Shown: positions 1-13,100 of the stretch, one piece after another
Layout: the number at the start of each line of letters is the position of its first letter
How positions within the stretch are numbered: the first letter of the stretch is position 1
DNA from: Steromphala cineraria
Lineage: Eukaryota; Mollusca; Gastropoda; Trochida; Trochidae
Assembly: GCA_916613615.1 (NCBI GenBank)
Contig: OU744721.1
Coordinates: forward strand, 81,535,060 to 81,599,059
Reading direction: 5' to 3'
Length of the DNA stretch: 64,000 nucleotides
Made by a program: the position numbers and the translations under genes
Notes under the pieces: model-generated
Seen by the model: the letters and a program-made list of their open reading frames with translations, nothing else
Database searches by the model: none
What the model was told of the DNA's origin: nothing

Positions 1-2508
1 GGCGTTTAGTAGAGCTGACTTACTACGTGCTGTTGACCATATCACACGTCAGAACTGGGTAATAAGGTAAGAACATCTTATTAAACTACTGATATTCATG
101 GGTGAAGACCTTGTTTTGGAAATGTAAAGCACGTGTGAATTGGGTAGAGTGTGTGCTCGTATACTAAATGTGCTCTCATTTTGAAACTGATGATGTTATT
201 CCTACCTATTGTTGTTTGTTTATAACCATTTTATGACACCGGACTTATTTCATTTCAAGACCGCGTTCAATGTTTGAGCTAAGCATCAACAATAATATGA
301 TGCTTGGTTTGACATTAACAATTGAATACAACTTCTGACTTGTCACAATTCAAGCCTATAACATACACTGCTACCACGCTGCTGTAGTTGACAATATAAA
401 GGGTCTACGTCTTTAGAGAACATCACCGTCGGTAAGGTTGGTTTGGAAACCTCATTCTTAAATTCACAAGTGTTACAACGATACAGCAGTTTAGACATAC
501 ATTTTTATGTTTGCTTACTGTAATCCTATTCTTGAAAAGAATCGCAATTGTATCGTTCTTCCGTGCTTCCCAATGCCTCACAGACCTGGGGTACCTTGCT
601 AAACATACATTAACGACGATAAAAAGATGACACAACATGTTTTTAAACATTGATAAAGAATGTAGATGTGAAGTATCATTTAATGTTTATCATCGTGCTC
701 TTATGAATTCATGGATTTCTGCAAAACTTCATCTTTTTTGCGTATTTCTTTATTTTAAGAAAATAATCAAAGTATTCATTCAATGTATCACCTACAGTAG
801 AGAGCAATATATATTGTTTTATCTGTCAACTAGAATTGTCGGTAGACGCACAATGAATCTTGACTTAAACATACATTTCATTTTCATGTAGCTAAATGTT
901 GATTTTGGACTAATTGATTGTGGAAATGAATTAAACAAGTCCCATACCAAATACGACAACTGACATGTGTTGACAGTTAAATGCTAGGTCTTACACTGCC
1001 GTTCAATTATCTGCTTGAACGAAAATGAAAGAATATTGTAAACCATTCTGCTGCACATTCTGTAGGGAATTCTGAGGAACATTGTCATGGCTTTTTATCG
1101 TTACAAATCCTTGTGTTCTAATCCTCTAATCCTCCCTTTGAATGAATCCAAAACTTGATTATTTCAACTATTCGGTGGATGTGGAAAGCGACTGTTTTGG
1201 TGAAGAATGCGTCAATGTGCATTTGACAACTATTTGTGGATTTTTTAAATCGAGCACAAAATCTGCCATAAATATATCTTTATCGTGTATAATGGTAATC
1301 AAATGCTTAATATGATACCACATGCCAAAAATGGACTAATTGTTGTCAATAGGGCAAAGCTAACATTTAAACTAGAATTAACATTTGTCGTCAATCATTT
1401 TATTCCTGATGTTAAGTAAACACTGGTTTTGGATATTCACATGGATGAGTTGATCTCTTAACCATTCTGCCTCTATCAGTTGAAATTACGAGTTGTTCAA
1501 ATGCCATCCACCGAAAATCTTATTTTAAGATCGAAACTAAATAATTTAAGAGCCATATGGTTGAATACCTGGTGCTATCTTTCAAATGACCAGTCGCAAT
1601 CGTTTTTAGTATACCCTATGTGCTTTAATATCTATCATCGCTCTACCGGGAGGCTTTTCAATCTTTATCTCCCTACCCCAACTTTTCTACGTTTGGTGCG
1701 TTAATCTTATGATACTCTTCTCCTCCTTCAAGTTTTAGCTTCAATCCTCTTTTCCTGAAAATCCACTTACTCTCTGGTCAGTGAACTAACATCAGTTGGT
1801 GCTTTAAAAGGGCAGTACCAATTTTTTTTTCAATTTTATATTTTCAATTGTTCACTGATAATTGTACGTTAATGCTAAATGTAATATTTTGATAATGTCA
1901 AAAATCTAATTATACACTAATCATCCATAATACTATACTATACTATTTTTTGTCTCTGTGCCTAACATCTATTTTCTCTCAACTCTCTGCGTTTTGCAAT
2001 TTCTTTACCCGATGTGCATAAAAATATTATCATAAATAAACATGCAAGTACAACAAATGAATGTTAGAAAATGCATCAAAGCGTATGAATCAAACATGAA
2101 TTTTACGAAAAGAAGTATATGTACTGTCTTAAAAAAAGAAACGCAAAGGTGATTTTGATTGTCATGGGCTTCAGCGCTTCTGTGCTTATAATCTCTTTCT
2201 CTGTACACTCAATGTGATTTTTATATACATTTATCAAATACCAAGCAATTGTAAAATATAGTTATCCAAAGACGTACATAGTTAGTAAGATGGGTTCGTT
2301 AATATACTGCTGAAGGATTGTTCTATATGATATTGCTAATTATTGTTTTCTGACAAATTTCTTATTTCTTATTCAGTAGAATCATTTTGCTTTAAACACT
2401 TAATTAAGTTATTGTATATGTATATATATTCCAGACGAAGGTATCGTTTTACTATATTGTTGAAAGATGACATTGAAGGTGTAGTTAGAGATCAAATTAG
2501 GTACTGTT
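1..2508. other. Intergenic, no gene seen
   Basis: AT-rich sequence with only short chance frames. At 1805 a TTAAAAGGGCAGTACCA motif resembles one end of the TTAA-ended element at 20487, but no second end is visible. Confidence 0.5.
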
Positions 2509-3199
2509 TTAAATGGGCAGTAGCACGTTTTATGAAGAATATAAGGTGACGTCAGGAAAAGGAAAACAAATGGTTCCAATTGAAAGACAATGTATTTCAA
2601 TTGAAATTCAATATATATTAAGAAGTTCAGACATGCGATTCCTTTTAGCTTGTAAGGCCCGATGGGCTTATGGCATGGTATGGTGTCCGGCGTCCGTCCA
2701 TCCGTCCGTAAGTTAACTTTGTTGAATTTCGACTTCTTCTCCAGTATACAGACTCCTTGGCTAGTGGGGATTATAAATTTTAGCTTTGGTGGTCATGTGG
2801 CCCCTAATAAGGGTCACAGGGGCCACGCCCCAAAAACATATTTGCATCTTCTTCTCCAGAAGCATATGCCTAGAAAACTGTAACTTTGACTAGTGAGGAT
2901 TAATAATTGTAGATTTTGTGACCCTGTGGCCCCTTCTAAGGGAGGAACCACATTGGCCACACCCTAAAGCAAAATCAAATGTAAAGCCCGATGAGCTACA
3001 GAGCCAATGGCTCTATTTTCTTACACTAAATGAATTAAAGGTGTTCACACAAAAATGGCTGCCAATGCACTATATGTGAATGTTTATAATAACCCTTTAC
3101 TATGGATCATTGGTTGGTGTAATGAGATTTTTGACACTACCAAAATAATACATTTAGCATTAACGTACAATTATCAGTTGCGTACTACTGTCCCTTTAA
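2509..3199 (+). mobile_element. TTAA-ended MITE interrupted by a bivalve repeat
   Basis: The outer sequence matches the intact element at 20487-20848 base for base over long stretches: AAATGGGCAGTAGCACG at the left, GAATTAAAGGTGTTCA in the middle, TACTGTCCCTTTAA at the right. It is split at GCGATTCCTTTT by a foreign block (about 2647-3015). Both ends carry TTAA. Confidence 0.75.
2647..3015 (+). mobile_element. Short copy of the bivalve 'GGGCTTATGGCATGG' repeat
   Basis: Starts AGCTTGTAAGGCCCGATGGG, has a short CGTCC run, one to two internal units, and ends GAGCCAATGGCTCTA. The flanks read TTTT on both sides, consistent with a small target duplication. Same family as 3753-5832. Confidence 0.7.
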
Positions 3200-3752
3200 T
3201 ACTGGATTTTCGTATGTTTAGATTTCACAAGAATAAAAAAAGAAAATGGGTGTATTCAAGAAACGCTTGAATTCAAGATGTTGATTTCCAGAAATGATCT
3301 GTATCAATTAATAACTTCAGATATTTATGTTTATATTTCTTTATTCAGAACACTATTCTTATCATATAGTTTTGTTAGAGCCAGAGTTTGTAATGATTCA
3401 GGAGATAAATCTTTAAAACGCGATCTTCATAAATCTAAAATAAGTTTGCATGAGTTTAGAATCTTTACGAAATTTAATAAGTGAAATTTCGATGGGTATT
3501 TAGGAAATGAAGATGGAATTATATTTATTGTTTGTTTGTACTCACTTACGTATCGTTTGTATCATTTTCTTTTAGTGATAAGAAACAAATTGTCCAGTCT
3601 GTAAATTTTTGGAAAACTGATGAACTTGTACAACAAAAACACGGGATAAACAAATCTGAATGTAATTCTAAAAATATAATTGAAGCTTGTTGTACATTGT
3701 AGGACATACAAGACCAAGAAATATCCAAATGTACTGCACTATTTAAATTTTT

Positions 3753-5832
3753 AGCTCATCAGGACTGAAAGTCCAGATGGGCTTATGGCATGGCCCGTCG
3801 TCCGGCGTCCGTCCGTCGTCCGTCGTCCGTCGTCCGTCGTCCGTCCGTCGTCCGTCGTCCGTCGTCCGTCCGTCCGTAAACTTTTGACACTTTCGACTTC
3901 TCCTCATGAACCATACACATTAGAGGGCTGAAATTTTGTGTACAAGTACCTTAGCATATGGACATTCTAATTTGTAACTTTGGTGACCCTGTGACCCCAA
4001 ATAGGGTCACAGGGGTCACAACTTTAAAAACCTATTTTCATCTTCTTCTCCAGTTCCAAAAGGAGTAGAGAGTTAAAAATGATATGTGCAGACTCCTTTG
4101 CCAATGGGGATTCCAATTTGTAACTTTGGTGACCCTGTGATCCCAAATAGGGTCACAGGGGTCACAACCTTAAATACCTATTTTCATCTTCTTCTCCAGT
4201 TCCAAAAGGAGTAGAGAGTTAAAAATTATATGTGCAGACTCCTTGGACAATGGAGATTCTAATTTGTAACTTTGGTGACCCTGTGACCCCAAATAGGGTC
4301 ACAGGGGTCACAACCTTAAAAACCTATTTTCATCTTCTTCTCCAGTTCTAAAAGGACTAGAGAGTTAAAAACGATATGTGCAGACTCCTTTGACAATGGG
4401 GATTCTAAATTGTAGATTTTGTGACCCCATGACTCCAAATAGGGTCACAGGGGTCACAACCTTAAAAACCTATTTTCATCTTCTTCTCCAGTTCTAAAAG
4501 GACTAGAGAGTTGAAAGTGATATGTGCAGATTCCTTTGCCAATGGGGATTCCAATTTGTAACTTTGGTGACCCTGTGATCCCAAATAGGGTCACAGGGGT
4601 CACAACCTTAAAAACCTATTTTCATCTTCTTCTCCAGTACTAAAAGGACTATAGAGTTAAAAATGATATGTGCAGACTCCTTGGCCAATCGGGATTCTAA
4701 ATTGTAGATTTTGTGACCCCATGACTCCAAATAGGGTCACAGGGGTCACAACCTTAAAAACCTATTTTCATCTTCTTCTCCAGTTCTAAAAGGACTAGAG
4801 AGTTGAAAGTGATATGTGCAGACTCCTTGGACAATGGGGATTCTAATTTGTAACTTTGGTGAACCTGTGACCCCAAATAGGGTCACAGGGGTCACAACCT
4901 TAAAAACCTATTTTCATCTTCTTCTCCAGTACTAAAAGGACTATAGAGTTAAAAATGATATGTGCAGACTCCTAGGCCAATCGGGATTCTTAATTGTAGA
5001 TTTCGTGACCCCATGACCCCAAATAGGGTCACAGGGGTCAAAACCTTAAAAAACAATTCTCATCTTCTTCTCCAGTTCCAAAAGTTCTAGAGAGTTAATA
5101 TTGATATGTGCAGACTCCTTGGACAATGGGGATTCTAATTTGTAACTTTGTTGACCCTGTGACCCCAAATAGGGTCACAGGGGTCACAACCTTAAAAAAC
5201 TATTTTCATCTTCTTCTCAAGTTCCAAAAGGTCTAGAGTGCTGAAATTATATGTGCAGACTCCTTGGCCAATGGGGATTCTAAATTGTAGATTGCGTGAC
5301 CCCATGACCCCAAATAGGGTCACAGGGGTCACAACCTTAAAAACTTATTTTCATCATCATCTTTAGCTCCTAAAGGTCTATTGAGCTGAAAGACTGCATG
5401 TAGACTCCTTGGCCAATTGGGATTCTAAACTGTAGGTTTTGTGACCCCATGACCCCAAATAGGGTCACAGGGGTCACAATCTTAAAAACCTATTTTCATC
5501 TCCTTCTCAAGTTCCATAAGGTTAAGAGAGTTGAAATTTAATGTGCAGACTCTTTGGCCAATGAAGATTTTAAATTGTAGATTACGTGACCCAATGACCC
5601 CACATTAGATGACAGTCTATGGCAAATTTATTTCTCCTTAGATATTTTAGTGTGGACTTCTTTCACTGTCTGATATTGGCGATCTAGAAAGTGTTGAATA
5701 ATAATACATTTGTTTTGTAATTTTTTATAGGTTATCTTGCAATAGGTAACATCAGTTTCATTTTTAGCTCATCTAGCCTGTATAAAGCAAACTTGATATG
5801 ATGCCTGATGAGCTACAGAGCCAATGGCTCTA
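3753..5832 (+). mobile_element. Long bivalve repeat with internal tandem array
   Basis: Begins AGCTCATCAGGACTGAAAGT, then GGGCTTATGGCATGG and a (CGTCC)n run (3798-3878). It ends GAGCCAATGGCTCTA. Inside are 11 imperfect units of about 146 bases, each with CAGACTCCTTGG, AATTTGTAACTTTGGTGACC and GGGTCACAGGGGTCACA. No coding frame. The family is widespread in bivalve genomes; its replication mechanism is not evident here. Confidence 0.8.
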
Positions 5833-7050
5833 TTTTTTAATTCTAAACAACAAGAATTAATGATTAAAAAATGTATTATATTGTTTTATATAATCATTCC
5901 TTAAACATATGACAGCTACACCAATCTCATTTAAATCAGATCGAAACTACTCCTACGTCACTGGTTTCGATCTGATTTGAATGAGATTGCAACTACACAC
6001 ACACATTATCATGTTTCAAATATGTATGTATGTGAGGATATATTTGGATATGTGCTCACATTCCAGAATGGATTTATAACATATCATATATTAATGTGTT
6101 AAATACATCTTAACTCATTTAGTTTGTTGGTTTATTGTACACTACTCCTGTGGTCAATCATGTCTACTCATGTCATTGTTTGTAAATCTAAAGTTTTTTT
6201 TTATTGTATCCCATGGTTGCTTACAGGTATTTCATATTAAAATGAGATATATAAACATATAATTGACACCATCTTTAGTAAAAAAGTAAAGATGACTATC
6301 ACCATTGTAGAGATCGACGTTATGGTGTAAATATTGGAAATAGTGGTAACCATTTGTCTTTGAATTGGGCTAAATTATCATTCCTAATTGGCCCTAAATG
6401 TATAAGAAGATATAAGAAACCAAGTGTAAGTCTAAGCAGATGAAAGTTAATACTCTTGTCCAAATATTGAAACGCGTGAAATTCAGCACCGTCGGTAGAT
6501 GAGAAAAGTCGTGTTTGAGAAAATTGTTTTTGCTTCGCTAGATTTCAATCCCAAATCGACACGAACATTTGTGCTAATTATGCAATCCACACAATACAGC
6601 TGGTGCAGCAACATTTGAAATAGTTTATGGTCGATAATATAACGTCGGTAATCGTTCATGTAAACTAATCGATACAAATTTCAATTGAATTTAAGGGGGA
6701 AATCTGGTCATGACATGACATGACATTTAAAAAAGGAGTTGATGAATAATATAGCAATCCTTAATTGCCTGTTTAATATTTTAAAGGGAATAACAGCTCA
6801 TATCTGTGCATAAGCTAAAATCACACGCGCCAGTTCACGAAAACAATATTGCCGTAATTAACGGGAAGTTTTCAAGATGACGCTGAACTAATCGGTACGC
6901 GCTATGTCAAAATTTCGAACAGATAATAACCCGACATGCATTGAAAGGAATCAACATTTTCAACATTTCAAACATATATATTAGTACTTCAAGTTAACAC
7001 AAAGTAAGAACCCAATTAAAAAAAATGCACCAAAATGTTCACAGTCCTCA
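5833..7050. other. Intergenic, only the small palindrome at 5922
   Basis: No module, domain or RNA gene recognised. Confidence 0.5.
5922..5989. mobile_element. 68-bp CAATCT palindromic MITE, copy 1
   Basis: Arms of 26 bases, CAATCTCATTTAAATCAGAT... and its inverse, around a 16-base loop. The 9-base flanks are CAGCTACAC and CAACTACAC, a target duplication with one mismatch. Same end motif as 12211, 39435 and 39985. Confidence 0.75.
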
Positions 7051-7051
7051 T

Positions 7052-7230
7052 TGACTTCTTTGAGAGGCATTTAGAAGTTGTTAGATGAATAACAATGAAG
7101 AGTTTTGTTTATTTCCAACTTCTATATTGCAAGACGTTATAATGCTTTGCTTGATAAGGCTGTTAGTAGATATACGCCGATGCGTCGCATTTCTGAAATA
7201 AAGAAGTTGGAAATACATATAACCCTTCCT
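7052..7230 (+). mobile_element. Degenerate foldback element
   Basis: Starts ACTTCTTTGAGAGGCATTTA, as the element at 15342 does. The inner arms ATTTCCAACTTCTATATTG and AATAAAGAAGTTGGAAAT form a hairpin. The right end is not defined. Confidence 0.5.
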
Positions 7231-7659
7231 TACTTATTTCTACCAAGTGGACAATTTGGGACAATAGAGAGAATTCCGAACTACACGTCTATACACCCAT
7301 GAAACAATACATACATACAATAGCGACTTCTGACGATGCATGCAATATCTTGTTTGTATCATTTAGCTATAAGCTAAAGATACTTGATACAAATAGTCTC
7401 AACAACCCTAGTCCTTCTGTTCTTACCCCAAACTACTCTAAAACATAACCGTACAATCATTTGGTGACATGCTAAATATGGCCTGATGATGTTCAATTTG
7501 AGTAACACATTCATGTATTAAAATCACATTCAATATTATAATCGATAAAAGAATTCCAATGACTGAATAGTATGTAATAGCTCACCTGTGTGCACTGTTT
7601 ACCTTGATTACACTATTGACAAAATGTTGTTATACATATAAGTGTCTACATACCGTGTA

Positions 7660-8110
7660 ATGATGTGCGGTTTTATCGATATATCGGTATATTGCAATAC
7701 AGGAACAACATGATACGAATCGGTACACACTCCTGAAAGTATCCAATATATCGAACATTACAAAACAAGCTATTTCTATCTAAAATTGTAAAAAAAACAG
7801 GACCAAATAAAACATGATTGACGGAAAGTTCCTTAATAAGTGTGAAATTGTGTTGTGAAAATAGCTCAAATATGCATACAGATCATAAACATTGATAGAA
7901 AAAGATATTTTTTTCCAAAACGGCTCATAGCGTAGCAATGGTGATCGTTCTTAACGCTCGTATTTAGACAAGAAAATATGCACATTTTTCTTGAATTATG
8001 GAAGTACCAATATATTGCAATACGTATTGCAATAAGCTTTTCTGTATCGCAATATATTGCAATACACAAATGAGGAACGATACCCAGTAGCAACACGCCA
8101 ATCCTCCAAA
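7660..8110. repeat. Cluster of TATTGCAATA palindromes
   Basis: Many overlapping copies of TATTGCAATA and TATCGATA-like words (7670-7705 and 8008-8065), with GAACGATACCC at the right. This looks like a decayed, internally palindromic transposon; ends and class are not resolved. Confidence 0.35.
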
Positions 8111-9350
8111 TAAAAATGTTTAAAATGTTTTGAGAGGTTACAAACATAATCTCAAACGAAGAAACTGAACCATAATACCAAGGTACTGTCTTAACGAAGA
8201 CCAGGTAAGTGTATGGGAAGAATAAGGGTACGGATTACTCAAAAAGAGGAAGGTCTAAACCAGTGGACAAAACATTTTGTTAATGTAGTTGTTTGAAGAA
8301 CAACATCTAAACACACAATTTACTGTTTGATGTCACATTTTTAACATATGTATTGCTTAGGGCAATGGATGTTTTCATGTCTGTACTACTAAATGCAGTA
8401 TATGTTTCAACGTGCTATAGCAAAGAGCAAGGAATGTTTCAACGGATATAATGCTAAGCGCAAAGAATGTTGCAAAGTTTATCAATGTAAGCGCATGTAT
8501 GATTCAGTTTGTTTTGCTATGAGCAATGTTGTAAGCAATGAACGTAACGATATGTACTTCATGTGCGTCGAATTATAAACATGTATAATTTTGTGCATTA
8601 AAATTCTGTTTATGATGAAGTTGTTTGTTTACGTGAAATGAACAAATAGTATTATGAGGTTTTAAAGATTTATTTGAGACTGGACGGAGTGACCAAACAG
8701 ATCTGCTGGAAATATACGATATTTATTAGAATTCCGGTCTGAATATGAGAAATACGGCTAATTGAACGTTGTGTTTTCGTTATTGATGATACTTGATTTC
8801 GCGTTGAATATGAATGTTTGTTAAGAACGTAAATACTGTTATTTAAAAGACAAAGCCAAAATTTTATTCCAAGCAGGTGAAAATGAAATATTTTTTTAAA
8901 ACAAAATTGACCTCAAGCTCTATTGACACCTGGCAGGTAAATTTAGAAAAATTTAAAATTGTACACTTTTGATAAATAATTAAAAAGTGTAAAGATTCCA
9001 GGTATCTCTCAGAAAGGGTGGAGGAATGATCGAGATATGACTGAGAGATTGATGCTCTTGCCCATTGGATAACCGATCGTTTTTTATTGACCAGTCCAGT
9101 GAGTGCCCACTTCTTATTAAGTGTACTTTTAATCCATTTTTATTAATTATATTGTGTATGATGTTGATAGCATTAGCTTGAAGGCAAACATCTCTCATCA
9201 TGAACGATATAAAGGACTCTGAAATGTTCAGTGTATAAAAGTTGTATCAGAAAAATTAACCGCTTCCTAAAATGTACATCTTGCATTACCATCAAAGGAA
9301 ATATAGGAGGTACCTAACCCTGCAGCTAAGACCATAATTATATGTATGAG
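8111..9350. other. Intergenic, weak degenerate repeat at 8350-8545
   Basis: Between 8350 and 8545 a word like GCTAAGCGCAAAGAATGTT recurs about four times in decayed form. The Cys-rich short frame there is a product of this repeat, not a gene. Confidence 0.4.
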
Positions 9351-9360
9351 TATATATAAG
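9351..9360 (+). promoter_or_regulatory. Possible TATA box upstream of the ApeC gene
   Basis: TATATATAAG about 660 bases before the start codon. It would put a transcription start near 9380. The region is AT-rich, so a chance match is easily possible. A 5' UTR intron ending at 10000 would fit but is not shown. Confidence 0.2.
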
Positions 9361-10012
9361 CCAGATCAAGACAAGAGCGTGCCTGACTTCCTTTGTGAAC
9401 CCTTGAAATGTGTAGATAAAAAATACATGATTTAGAGGTCCAACTAACATCTGTTCTTCTTTTTTGTGGTGACTTTCGTGCTGCTTACCAAAGAGTTACA
9501 TTTCCCAGGATGAAAACTAAATGACAGTTACAAGACTGTCATATCAGCATTTACATTTCGTAAATACACGTAGAATGGTGCGGTGGCATTGGTTTTCTTT
9601 TATCTTCCAGGATTGTTTGCGTGAAATGTCAGACAATGTTTAAACTGATCCCCCATAAACGGACAGTCCTGTCGGGGTATTTTTTGTGGAAACTAAACTC
9701 ATTGGGGCATTCCAGATGAAACACAAATATGTTACAAGTACAAGATCCCAACACAACCCAGTTAAATCATGTCACTGTCGGTCACTTTGTATAGTAGAAA
9801 CGTCTTCTACAATCTATCAACATTTTCGGTTTAGGACTCGCATGAAATGCATGGAGTTTTGAGAAAATAGTTCGGGTTTTGACCTAATTTGCATCTTTAT
9901 CCGATTTTGAGCGAATCGGATACCAAGTTTATCCGATAGCTTTATTGCATCGATAACACCCTCCATTATATGATAAAACTTATTCTCTGTCTGATTCCAG
10001 TGAGTCGGTGCC

Positions 10013-10130
10013 ATGCTACTTCTTGGCGCCCCTCGGGGTGAGAAGAGACTGGGTTATCTCCCCTTCCTCTGGGTCCTCCTCTGCTGTGCGACGGGCCTGC
10101 TGGGACACGGGGGTAGCAATATTAAAGAAG
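10013..10130 (+). CDS. Exon 1: start codon and signal peptide
   Basis: This exon encodes residues 1-39 plus the first base of codon 40. A basic stretch (RGEKR) is followed by a hydrophobic core, YLPFLWVLLCCATGLLG, typical of a secretory signal peptide. The ATG is chosen because an in-frame TGA lies 12 bases upstream (10001-10003). The donor is AAG|GTGAGT. The bases just before (a pyrimidine-rich stretch ending TTCCAG at 10000) could be an acceptor for an upstream untranslated exon; this is unproven. Confidence 0.8.
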
Positions 10131-13100
10131 GTGAGTATGAACAGTCTCGATTTATCCTAGACTTGAGAGAGAATTTGGTATTTTTCCTGTATGACAAGAA
10201 AATATGAAAAGATAGTTCTGCTCCGACGGTGGCTGGATAATAGCAACACCGGAGTTTCGGAACCGTCGACCACAAGGGTCATTTCAAATAATGTACAAAT
10301 GCTTTTTGACTGGTCCTTATATATGAATGCCTAGCATATTAATGATAAGTGATAAAATGATAAAATATTACAATAATGAATACATACATGCATACATGCT
10401 AAGCGGCAATAACAGGATTCAGCCATACATGAGCTTCTGTGACCTATTTGAGCATGTTTTTGCGTTGTTCTTAACGAAATACAAACGTTTTCTGGCGATG
10501 TAGACATCATTCTGAGCATAAACTACGTTTGGGGTACGTTTTCAGTCAGCCTAGGGGATTTGTGAAAAAGAAAGTGAGAAAAGTCAAATTTTCATGACAT
10601 CTTGCATAGTCTGCAAGAAAACAAAAAAATCACAAAGTTAAGAACATTGAGTTGGAGGGGAATGTATATTTAGTTTCTTCAATACGTCACACCCTAGCTG
10701 AGTGTAATCTGCTGACATGTATAGGTCAAAATCAGGACTCTTCCCTCTATGATTAAATTAGTCGGTCGGTCGGGTCTGGTCTGGTCTTAAATAAGCTAGA
10801 AGTTGTCTTTGTTCTCATTACTTGTATAGTTTAATTCTGAAATTTCTCTTTTGTGATTCAGCTTTGCAATCAACATGTCAAACTCCCACATTAAACGACA
10901 TAACCGGTATTCAAGCGCACACTCTGGTCAATACAACAATTGTACAGCTCCCAATTACTCGCTCCATACGTATTGGTATAAATTACAGCATTTCTTACTG
11001 TGCAGGTGTATGTGACATTTCGACGTGTAGCACAAAGGTGTTTACTTGACAGTCAGACTGTCAATACTCTCACAATAGATCTGGCTACAGTCCATGCAAC
11101 CTTGCGTTGGGCAACATCATAAATAAACTCAGATATTAGTCATTTGGTAAAAGTGGCTTATAAGTTGTAGTTTTCTTTCAACTTCACATACATGCACTTA
11201 CACTAATTGAGTAAATAACAACGTTATTTTTTTAATATATTTAAAAAGAACCATGTAAGTACCCAAAAAGTCACATTAAGGTAATCTGTAACACCCGGTA
11301 AGAACAGGTTTGTGGAAGTAATTGCTGTACCCTCCATTCATGATAAACGTTAACGATTGCTCTTTTTAGGGCCATGATTTGGACATAATGCATTTTGACA
11401 AGACACTTAGAAACCTGTACTTAATTAACTCCAGGTGTTGCCTGAATCGGTACCTTTCATTTTCCATTCACTCTGTGCAACAAAGCTTATATTATTGATG
11501 AAGTAATTTGTAGTTGCTAACCCAACATATAAAAAGCTTTAAATATGTTTTAAGAAACCTATCCCGATCACGTATTTCCGGCAATAATCATCATCATTTA
11601 TCATAAAACGACAAAATACACGTTTACCTGTTCGTTTAAAAAAATTATTTGTCATGCGATGTGTGACACGTGTGACTTCCCTTCTTCATCAACACGTGTC
11701 ATTGTCGGACTCAACTTTATAAACTATCACAAGAAGAGCAATTAAATGTTCTTTCAAAGACACCATTCCTCTTTGTTGCCATTTCTTTCTATTTTAAATA
11801 ATCAAAGGTTTATTTTTAAAAAAAAAAGGTCTTTCTTCACTAAATTAATATTTTGCCTAGATAGGTAAGTTAACAAAAGACTCGAAATATTTCTTTATTT
11901 GAATGTTTTACTTTATGTCAATATGTTGATAAGTTATTAAATAATTCACCTTTTGACTCTATTTAGGGTTAAACTTCGTTTCTGGAGAAGAAGTTCAAAT
12001 CCGCTCATTAACCTTCTGATAATTTGCATGTGTATTTATTACCCATTGTATGAAGTGGTTTCATAACAAAATTGTTTATCATAAATAATTATGTATAGTT
12101 GCTTTTTCGATTTGAGTGTTTCACAATCGATAACTGAATCAAACTTTAAGAAAACAAAACCTCGGTAAAGTATTAATTGAAGTCATTGTTTTATCTCATG
12201 TAAATAAGGACAATCTAGTTAAAACTAGCTGTAATGTTATCGACCCCTAAGTCCTTACGTTACATCTAGCTACTAACCCACCTGGTCCGTGTCACGCATG
12301 CGCGGAAATCAGCCAATGAAAAAAGAACTGGCTAGTTTTAACTAGATTGAAATTAGGAGGGACCGGTGGGATATGCCTAGACTTATATTCAGTCTCTGAA
12401 AAATACATAATTCTCAAAAACATTATTTTATTAAATGTGACAAAGAAGCCTCGGACAATGTAGTTGACGACAAATCTAGACTTGCTTTTCAAAAGGGTTT
12501 TTCATGTAAACTGTTATTAACTACAGTCTGAGTTAAGCCAAGGATATGCCTTGTTCTCATGACTCTTGTTATATATCCGCAACCCGTGTATTTACTCCCC
12601 AGGAGACCATTGTGTACCCTGGCTGTGTTCCTGCTTCTACCGCGGTGTCTACTACGACGTCGGTGATATCTGGCCCGACGAAAACGACCCTTGCACCATG
12701 TTCCAGTGTAAAGACAACGGCTACTTTGAGACTGTGAAAACAGGTGAACTATCTTCCAACTTTAGTTGATACTCAACCGAAATAGTTATGGACTACCCAA
12801 GAGTTTCATTCGTCGTTATCATGTATCATTAGGGTCATAGTGTGGGTTATACAAGGACGAATACAAACACAAGCCAAATCTGCTTCGTGGTCGTAAGTGA
12901 CAGGAGTACATAACGTTTGATCAACATTCACTGTCTTTGTCAACCTAATACATCTTTTGTTTGCATCGTGATCGTTTTCCCGTAGTTTCGAAGATGGGTT
13001 TCATGGTTTTGAAATGTATGGTTATTACGATTAGTCGCATGGCCCGTAATAAAATTTATGAAAATGTATAATGACGTTGCGATAAGCATACTATTTCTGA

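Noticed and set aside
3798..3878. CRISPR-like array in the CGTCC run and 146-bp units
   Set aside because: The first is a simple microsatellite and the second a eukaryotic tandem repeat without unique spacers.
8393..8578. 61-residue Cys-rich short frame
   Set aside because: It is made of a decayed ~30-base repeat, has no signal peptide or splice context and does not match the module spacing.
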